A stretch of 64,000 bases of DNA from Dactylis glomerata. Lineage: Eukaryota > Streptophyta > Magnoliopsida > Poales > Poaceae. Location of the stretch: the NCBI GenBank assembly GCA_007115705.1, contig QXEO01002103.1, forward strand, positions 575,113 through 639,112. Direction: 5' to 3'. The notes under the pieces are model-generated. The model saw only the letters and a list, made by a program, of their open reading frames with translations. It ran no database searches and had not been told where the DNA came from. A program made the translations under genes and the position numbers. The stretch's first letter is position 1. Each line of letters starts with the position of its first letter. This document shows positions 57,036 to 64,000 of this stretch, in pieces.

Positions 57036-57743
57036 TTCTTTTCTTTTTCGTCGAGATATTTTTTCCCATTCAGATCGCATTGCAGTTTGCAAAACCTTAA
57101 GTCGAAGGAGGTTGGATCTGTCCCATTTCTAGCTAGGGATTCAAGCTGCCATCGTCCACATCAACGACAGCTCCATCTCAAGTTTTGTGAACCAGCAGCA
57201 CCGCTACTACTCATGTTTTTTTAGAAAATCAGGGATTCACCCCAGTTCTATTTCATCGAAACGAAACCGCACAGTCAACAGATCCAGCAGCTTAACAACA
57301 TAAGTCTGCAACCTAAAGAAGCTAGGAACAGAACAAGTTCTGCAAAAGATAAAGCCAAGTCCAAAATGCTGGCAGGTCCAGAACAAAACCAATGCCCAGC
57401 TAAAGATAGAACTATCCTATTACAGCTGGATCAAACAACGAGCTCTTTTCACCCCATGATCACATGAATCTCATCCGCCTCCTCCGGGTGGGACTTCAGA
57501 TATGCTTCAGTCGCACGACCACCGAGCGGGTTAGATGATGAGAAGGACTTCCAGGTCGTTGTCCATCCAAAGGATGTACAAGTCAAGGCGGCATCAGAAC
57601 CAGCGGAGCCCGGAGTCTTGCGATCAGGAGTTGGGTGAATCGATCCACCAGATCCCAGCTCTGGTCCTTGAAAGGAACCTTCCATTCCTTCAAGTACCTC
57701 AGAAGCCTTTGCCAAACCTGATCAGTTAATTAGAGGCTGCACT
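57036..57743 (-). other. tRNA 3' flank and possible retroposed 3' end
   Basis: From about 57210 the + strand starts with a T-run and continues with CAGGGATTCACCCCAGTTCT. Read on the minus strand this is a transcript-like 3' end with an A-rich tail, preceded by an open frame (57715-57449, 88 codons) of unknown identity. It may be a LINE or retroposed gene 3' end. The retrotransposon at 57744 inserted beside it. Confidence 0.35.
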
Positions 57744-58283
57744 TGTTGGGGATATACCAAATAGGTATACCAGCGACGTAGTCCTAAATCAGCAAGCCAG
57801 GGTGGCCCATCAGGGGTGGTATGGCGGATTGCCTACCGGGCGGCCCAGTTGCTGAAGTCATCATGGCGGTACTGGACGCAGGCGCTTATGGCGGATCCGG
57901 AGACAGGCCCATGGCGGGTTGCCTTGTAGTACACGTATAGGACTTAGTCTAGGACTCCAAGTTGTATCCGCTCCGGTACCAACGTGTAGCCCACGCCAGG
58001 CGCCTTTATAAGCCCGGTGTGGAGCAGCCCTTGAGGCACCAGACAATACAATAGCTAGGTTACGATGGATCGCATAGCGAGATAGCCAACCTCCTTATTG
58101 TAATCAAGCACTTGTTGCCATATAGTGAATTATAGCAGCACGTAGGGTCTTGCCACCGTTGCGAGATCTGAAGCTGGGTAAACTCGTGCTACCACCGTCC
58201 CGGATCGCTCCGCCGTGTTCACCCCCTTCCACAAACCGCCATACCCCTACCCCTATGGCAGATCTGTTGACGAAACCACGACA
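57744..58283 (+). repeat. 5' LTR (540 bp)
   Basis: It starts TGTTGGGGATATACC and ends GAAACCACGACA. It contains GCCTTTATAAGCCCGG (a likely TATA region near 58003-58018) followed by a transcription-start-like leader, and repeated ATGGCGG words. The flanking 5 bases GCACT (57739-57743) would be the left target duplication; the right one is outside the window. Confidence 0.8.
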
Positions 58284-58284
58284 G

Positions 58285-58302
58285 TTGGCGCCCACCGTGG
58301 GG
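58285..58302 (+). promoter_or_regulatory. Primer-binding site
   Basis: TTGGCGCCCACCGTGGGG follows the LTR by one base, with the same TTGGCGCC core as in the other gypsy element. Confidence 0.75.
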
Positions 58303-58375
58303 CATAGCGCGTCTGGAGCGCGGATCCAGGCGGGATCCGCCTTCGCAGGCATCGGCGACACCGTCGCCATCGGGC

Positions 58376-60031
58376 GTGTCCTCTACGATTCCGGCTTCCC
58401 CCATCGTCCCAGCGGATAACCTCTGGGTCCCGGCTAGAGAAGACCCAGCTCGATTCACCGTCGTTCCGATCGGAGATATCCATATCTTCATTGGAGAGAC
58501 GAACCCTACCCCCGCTACGGAAACCAATTTCCGACGGATTGGTATGGCTGAAATCCCCAAACGGACCACTTTCGAGCTGGATACGGAGGAGGACTCATCT
58601 GATCTGGTACTTTCCAAGTCACCTAGATCGGATCTAAAAAACAATCCCACCCAGCCCGCCCTAGAGGTGGAGGAAGTGGTGGAAGACCGCTGTGAATCCA
58701 CCATGAGCAATCTGGCGTTAGAGACACCGCGGTACTGCCTTGTTGCGTTCGCAGCTATCACTTCGGGATCTACCTCCAATGGAGAAGATAGCCCAGGTGA
58801 ATCCATCCTTGAGGCACTTAACGAAAGTGGTGAATCGGATGACTGGGATAGCAAAGGCTATGATTCTGACCATTATGATGCCGCCATGAGAAAAATCGAG
58901 GCGGAGTTAGCGTAGCATGCACTTGAAGAACAGCAAGCAGCGGCCAAGCAGGTGTTCGTAACCAACAAAGGAGATGACGCTGGGCAGACAACCGGTGATC
59001 CGCCATCTCAGGCAGTCCATGACGGAGATGCCGGCAAAGAGCAGGGTAACCCGCCACCAGCCGCCGATCCCGCCACGGAAAAACTTCCTGAGATACACGG
59101 TGGACCCAGGCCTCCGCAACCCGCCATCCCCGAGGAACAGCACCCAGAAGACTTCACGACCCCGCTGGATAAGGTCGTCTACGGAACTCTAGCAGATCCA
59201 ATCACCCCTGACTATGTCAGGGATGTGAACGATCTCGAGAAGAAAAGACGAGCACTCCTCAAGGAAGCAAAGCGAGTCGAGAAGATGGGCCAGCAGCTTG
59301 ATGGCGACATTGCTAAAGCTCAAGACACGCTGAAGCGCGCAAGGAATATGGAAGAGAAGTATGTTACTCTCATCCAGAACCAGATGGCTGAGGGAGGCGA
59401 CCCGTAGCTGGTGCGAAACCTTGAATTCACCGTACCAACAGCGGAAACTCTGGCCAAGATGTACATCAAGAATCCGCCATATGTGGATAAAAACTGCGAT
59501 GAAGTCAGGGCTACGCCCATTGAGAATATCGTGGTTGGAAAGGAGCTATTGGAGCATAATAAGAGCCCAGCAGCCCTAGAGACGGCGGTGAAACTGATGA
59601 CCAAAGCATTAGTGCAGCAGGAGAAGGCTACGTCGTCACGACGGCTCGAATCTGATCCCGCGCTATGCAGGTCCAGCACTGCCTCTAAAGCTCGGGGGGC
59701 TGGCAACTATGGTACACGCCCTGATAACGAATCTCATACCGGATCCTCAGAAATCCGAAGAAGAGAAGCTCGCAACCGGGCGAACGCCATCCCAATATCC
59801 TCCGATGACAAACCAAATGGCAAAGGCCCACAGAGAAATCCATCGCCACCCCACAAGAACTACCCTGCTTACGGATACCAACAAGACAATGCTGCCCCCC
59901 GCCATAAGACCAACATGCCGCCACCAAAGTATAAGACATTCGAAGTCCCAAAGGGAGGAATCGTCATACGTGACAATGATGGCAAGCGAGGGCGAAGCCG
60001 TGACGCTGGACGCAGAGACGATCCGCCATGA
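58376..60031 (+). pseudogene. Leader ORF upstream of Gag, interrupted
   Basis: One frame runs from MSSTIPASPIVPADN at 58376 through stops TAG at 58913 and TAG at 59405 to 60031. The protein is acidic and serine-rich first, then charged and helical (LEKKRRALLKEAKRVEKM near 59240). No known domain is recognised. It continues into the arginine/aspartate-rich region of Gag only after a frame change near 60000-60030. It may be a Gag N-terminal extension or the separate upstream ORF reported in Tat-type elements. Confidence 0.5.
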
Positions 60032-61325
60032 CGGGACCAGCAGAGACGGCGGATCCATGCGAAGGGAACGATCTCGCCATGACGACGGCACGCACCGTGG
60101 TGGTGACAAGGATAAGCATCACTCCGCTCGCCACCACGATGACAAAGGGCAAGGCTCCCGCCGCCATGACGATGATCCATCTCCACGAAGAACAGAGGGA
60201 AGCCGTCGTAGCTGCAGAGATCAGTCGCAGGACGGCGGGAGTAAAAGACGACGTGACCCTTCGCCATCCCCACCAGGCAGCCCCCATGGCGGCGACGGTG
60301 GCGGTGGCGGACCAGCAAGGTCACGAAACTCTCGCAAGGATCCGCCGGACCAGAAGCCCTACGACGCCCGTACCCACCTCAACGAGATTGCCAAGTCTCA
60401 AACATCCTTCTTCCTCGGCCCAAAGTGCTTTGGACAACGGATTCACGATGAGCCCATCCCGCATGGGTTCAAGATCGAGAAAAACATCCGCCAGTACAAT
60501 GGAGTCGATAGGCCTTTAACTTGGCTACAAGACTACTTCAATGCAGTACAGTTCACCGGGGGATCACCCAACGTCGCTGTCCGCTATTTGCCCCTGATGC
60601 TATCTGGCACTGCGAGGCAGTGGATCAATGACTTGGCAGAAAATTCCATCCAAACCTGGTTCGATATGCAAACTGCGTTCACCGAGAACTTCGAGGGGAC
60701 TTACAAGAGACCCCATTACATTGGTGACCTCCAACGGTGCCGACGGGCTGACGACGAGACCTCTCGAACTTTCCTCGCATGATGGCTAGATATGAAGAAC
60801 TCCTGTGAAGGGGTTACCGACGAATCCGCCATCCTCGCGTTTATTGACAGTTTGGAGAGAGGCCAACTGCTCCGCCATCGCCTGTTGCGGGAAAGGAACG
60901 AAGGGAAACTAACCCTAAATTCCATGATCACCATTGCAAGCAACTACGCGGCCGCCGCCGACGACGCCCGTGAATCTTTGAAGGCTTCCGCCATCCAGAA
61001 TACTGGAAAGCGGAATAGCAGCAATAAACGGAAGAATCCGCCAGAAGAGCAGCAGGCTCCGGATATGGTGGCCACAACCTTCGCTGATAAGGGCCAAAGC
61101 AGCCAGCGCGGCAGGGGACGCGGTACGAGCAGTGGCCAACCGCGGAGCTCTACGACTCCTGCTTCGGCGCCATCCACCCCCGTGTTCTACGACGAGTACC
61201 GCGATATGCCATGCTTTGCCCATCGCGACGCTTTAGGAAAGTGCAATCACACCAATCGGAACTGCAAATTTGTCAATGACCTCAAGGCGGATCAAGAAGC
61301 TGGCTTCAAGCGCAGCCGGCGATAA
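60030..61325 (+). pseudogene. Gag polyprotein region, interrupted
   Basis: An arginine/aspartate-rich part (RHDDGTHRGGDKDKHH ...) precedes the capsid, with IPHGFKIEKNIRQYNG, LPLMLSGTARQWINDLAENS and FTENFEGTYKRPHYIGDL. A TGA (60779-60781) stands where Trp is expected (FLA*WLDMKN). The continuation LRERNEGKLTLNSMITIA leads to a zinc-knuckle-like CFAHRDALGKCNHTNRNCKF near 61210-61270 and a TAA at 61323. Confidence 0.8.
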
Positions 61326-61382
61326 CGGCCTCGTGGCAAAGGGAAAACGGACAAAAACAAGGAATCTAGGGATGGCAGTGAT

Positions 61383-62258
61383 ATGGATGAAGACCCAGCG
61401 CCCAAACCCACCGAAAAGGCAGAGGGGGACGCTGGCAAGGCTAATCAAATCAAAAACAAAAAAGGAGCCTTCCACACGTTCCTTGGACCCCCCATGGCTA
61501 AGGCACAGAGAGCCGCTATGCGCTCCCTCAATGCCACCATGCCAAAAATCCGCCAGTACGTCCGATGGTCCGAAGTATCGGTGCACTGGAGCCGCAATGA
61601 TCATCCAGAGCATATCCCAGATGGATATTATGCCATGGTGGTATGCCCTGTAATCCACGGCTACGAGTTCTTCAAATGCTTAATGGATGGCGGCAGCAGC
61701 CTGGACATCATGTACATGGAAACTCTGACAAAACTTGGCCTTACCAAAACCCAACTCCGCCATAGTGCTGTCACTTTTTACGGAGTGGTTCCTGGGCGCC
61801 AAGCTAAGTCCCTCGGGTCCATCACACTTAAGGTTGCCTTCGGCAGTGAAGAAAATTACCGTGAAGAGCCCATAACCTTTGAGGTAGTCCCGTTCAAAAG
61901 TACATACCACGTGATCTTCGGTCGCCCCGCTTTCCACAGCTTCCATGCCAGGCCCTGTTACATCTACAACCAGCTAAAGATGCCAGGACCGGATGGCATA
62001 ATCACCGTTTATGGCAGCTTCAGAAAGGCAAAGGAGTGCGAGGAAGGAGAAGCCGCCTTCGCGGAAGCAGTGTTCTTCGGTGAGGAGTTCAAGGAAATCC
62101 ATGCCGCCACGGACCCCGCGGAGATGCTGGCATCAAAGCAGGAGATTTCCGCCTCCCCTCCCACCTTCAAGCCTACAGTTGATACCAAACAGGTGGAACT
62201 TGTCGCTGGCGATGCCGCCAAGACCACCTCCATTGGGACAAATCTGTCCCCCAAATAG
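61383..62258 (+). CDS. Retrotransposon aspartic protease domain
   Basis: The 291-codon open frame includes the active site LMDGGSSLDIMY (DGGSS), FYGVVPGRQAKSLGSI and YHVIFGRPAFHSF. It ends at a TAG (62256-62258) where a Gln codon is expected before ESALVEFLHENRDIFA, the link to RT. Confidence 0.85.
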   Translation: MDEDPAPKPTEKAEGDAGKANQIKNKKGAFHTFLGPPMAKAQRAAMRSLNATMPKIRQYVRWSEVSVHWSRNDHPEHIPDGYYAMVVCPVIHGYEFFKCLMDGGSSLDIMYMETLTKLGLTKTQLRHSAVTFYGVVPGRQAKSLGSITLKVAFGSEENYREEPITFEVVPFKSTYHVIFGRPAFHSFHARPCYIYNQLKMPGPDGIITVYGSFRKAKECEEGEAAFAEAVFFGEEFKEIHAATDPAEMLASKQEISASPPTFKPTVDTKQVELVAGDAAKTTSIGTNLSPK

Positions 62259-62321
62259 GAAAGCGCGCTTGTCGAGTTCCTCCATGAGAACCGGGACATC
62301 TTTGCATGACAGCCATCTGAC

Positions 62322-64000
62322 ATGACATGTGTACCTAGGGAACTCGCCGAGCACGCCCTACAGATCATCCCCGGCTCCAAGCCAGTAAGACAAGCCATGA
62401 GACACTTCGGAGATGAAAAGCGCCGCACCATAGCAAAGGAAATTTCCAAGTTGCTGAAAGCAGGCTTCATCAAAGAAGTGATCCATACCAAGTGGGTGGC
62501 GAATCCTGTGCTAGTTCCTAAGAAAAACACAAAAGTCCTGCGCATATGTGTAGATTACACTGGCCTGAACAAAGCGTGTCCAAAGGACCCTTTTCCTTTG
62601 CCTCGCATTGACCAAGTCATTGACTCGACGGCGGGATCGGAGCTACTGTGTTTTTTAGATGCCTACTCAGGATACCACCAGATCAAGATGAAAAAGTCCG
62701 ATCAACTCGCTACATCGTTCGTAACACCTTATGGCACATATTTCTATGTTACAATGCCATTTGGTATGAAAAACGCAGGAGCAACGTATCAGCACACTAT
62801 GCAAAAGTGCCTGGCGGATCAAATCGGATGAAACATCCACGCATATGTGGATGACATCGCCGTTATGTCTAAGAAGCAAGATGGCCTTATAGCGGATTTA
62901 CAAGAGACCTTCGACAATCTAAGAAAGTACAACATGATGCTTAACCCCATGAAGTGTGTCTTCAGGGTACCAGCTGGACAACTTCTAGGATTCATCGTCT
63001 CCCACCGCGGAATTGAGGTCAACCCGGAGAAGATCAAGGTAATCCTCGACATCTCCCGACCCATAGATCGAAAAGATGTACAGCGACTCACAGGCTGCGT
63101 GGCAGCAGTGAGTAGATTCATCAGTCGTCTTGGCGAGAAGGCTTTGCCACTCTACAAGCTGATGAAGAAATTAGACGAATTCATCTGGACCGATGAGGCA
63201 GACGCTGCGCTCAAGGATCTGAAGAGAGTGCTATCCACTGCACCAGTCCTATCGGCTCCCGAAGACCAAGAACCCATGTTACTATACATGGCGGCAACTA
63301 ACAGGGTGGTCAACATCGTCATCGTGGTAGAGCGTAAGGAAGAAGCGCAGGAGTACGGCGTACAGCGACCAGTCTACTATGTCAGCGAGGTCCTGACGGA
63401 ATCCAAGCAGCGCTATCCTCACTACCAAAAGTTGGCATACGGAGTTTTCCTAGCTTCTCGCAAGTTAAGGCATTACTTCTATGACAATAAAATCACAGTG
63501 GTGAGCAAGGCCCCACTGAAGGACATCATCAACAACAGCGATGCAACAGGACGAGTTGCAAAGTGGGGCATTGAATTGACCTCTTTCGACATCGACTACA
63601 AGCCTCGCACCGCCATCAAGTCTCAGGCTTTGGCGGAATTTATGGCGGATTGGAAGGAAGCACAGGAAACTACGCCCGTCCCAGAACCAGAGCATTGGGT
63701 GATGCACTTTGATGGTTCAAAGCTGCTACACGGCTCGGGGGCTGGGGTGACACTCAAATCTCCCAAGGGAGATGAGCTCTGCTATGTCCTCCAGATCCAC
63801 TTCCCCACCACCAACAACATCGCGGAATATGAAGCTCTACTGCATGGGCTACGTGTCGCAAAGGAGATCGGCGTACAACACATCATGTGTTGCGGAGATT
63901 CTGACCTTGTCGCCCAGCAGGTGGCTGGCACGTACAAAGCTCGGAACGAAGTTATGGCGGCTTACAGAGATGAAGTGGACGAGATGGCCAAAAGTTTCCT
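62322..64000 (+). pseudogene. Reverse transcriptase and two RNase H domains, one internal stop, incomplete
   Basis: The RT blocks are all present: AGFIKEVIHTKWVANPVLVP, CVDYTGLNKACPKDPFPLPR, FLDAYSGYHQIKM, FVTPYGTYFYVTMPFGMKNA and, after a TGA at 62829-62831 (Arg expected), AYVDDIAVM. The frame is then open from 62832 to the window end. The RT connection is followed by RNase H (LLYMAATNRVVNIVIV ... VYYVSEVL.SKQRYPHYQK). A second RNase H of the aRNH type follows (HFDGSKLLHGSGAGVTL, NNIAEYEALLHGL, CCGDSDLVAQQ), with the D-E-D catalytic residues. The 3' end is cut by the window. Another TGA (62307-62309, Trp expected) lies just upstream in the protease-RT linker. Confidence 0.9.

Larger units (their letters stand above)
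57744..64000 (+). mobile_element. Tat-like Ty3/gypsy LTR retrotransposon, 5' part (runs off window)
   Basis: It consists of a 5' LTR, primer-binding site, about 2.1 kb leader with extra ORF, Gag, protease, reverse transcriptase, RNase H and a second RNase H. The window ends inside the last domain, so integrase and the 3' LTR are beyond it. Two consecutive RNase H modules are the hallmark of the Tat lineage. Many stops, all single transitions from sense codons, interrupt the frame, so the copy is inactive. It differs in LTR from the element at 34303-42061 and so belongs to another family. Confidence 0.9.

Noticed and set aside
1..64000. CRISPR arrays, operons, bacterial-type signals
   Set aside because: The window is plant nuclear DNA; no regularly spaced repeats of that type were seen.

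Overview
The window is nuclear DNA of a grass, very probably a Triticeae species (wheat, Aegilops or barley type). The signs are an intron-rich plant gene set, many TA-flanked Stowaway-like MITEs, a CACTA transposon with GGCCTTTAGTCCCGG subterminal repeats, two Ty3/gypsy elements of Tat-like type nested in accessory DNA, and fragments that look like mitochondrial DNA. No species can be fixed from sequence alone.

The left half (about 1-29,400) holds the host genes. These are a small OVATE-family-like gene (6905-7558, +), a four-exon GRAM-domain GEM-like gene (12432-13387, +), an intronless DYW-type pentatricopeptide repeat gene (16340-18427, -) and a complete 23-exon class VIII myosin gene (29031 down to 20584, -). 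I joined the myosin exons by splice sites, and they give an uninterrupted 1191-residue reading frame. Between these genes lie small transposons: a Helitron-like element (225-4139), six Stowaway-like MITEs, several 350-400 bp fold-back elements and a Mutator-like fold-back MITE just after the OVATE-like gene.

The middle (about 29,400-46,700) is a composite of organelle-like and mobile DNA. Two diverged copies of a chimeric atpA-containing mitochondrial segment lie at 30.3-31.3 kb. A truncated LTR (31.5-31.9 kb) and a group II intron-like segment (about 32.2 kb) follow. A complete but dead gypsy element (34303-42061, minus strand, TSD CTCAT) comes next, possibly nested in a Helitron-like element (33952-45510), followed by a LINE 3' end. 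The gypsy element carries, on the opposite strand between integrase and its 3' LTR, a gene-like unit. It has a TATA box, a leader, two AT-hooks, a putative 96-bp intron and a B3-like DNA-binding domain. This is the most unusual object in the window.

The right part (46,676-64,000) holds a 5187-bp CACTA transposon with TSD GAA and decayed TNP2 and Ulp1-type genes, a mostly anonymous 5-kb spacer, a nuclear tRNA-Ala(AGC) gene (56963-57035), and the 5' two thirds of a second Tat-like gypsy element that runs off the window. Its reading frame is broken by at least seven stops, each one transition away from a sense codon, as expected for decay of methylated DNA.
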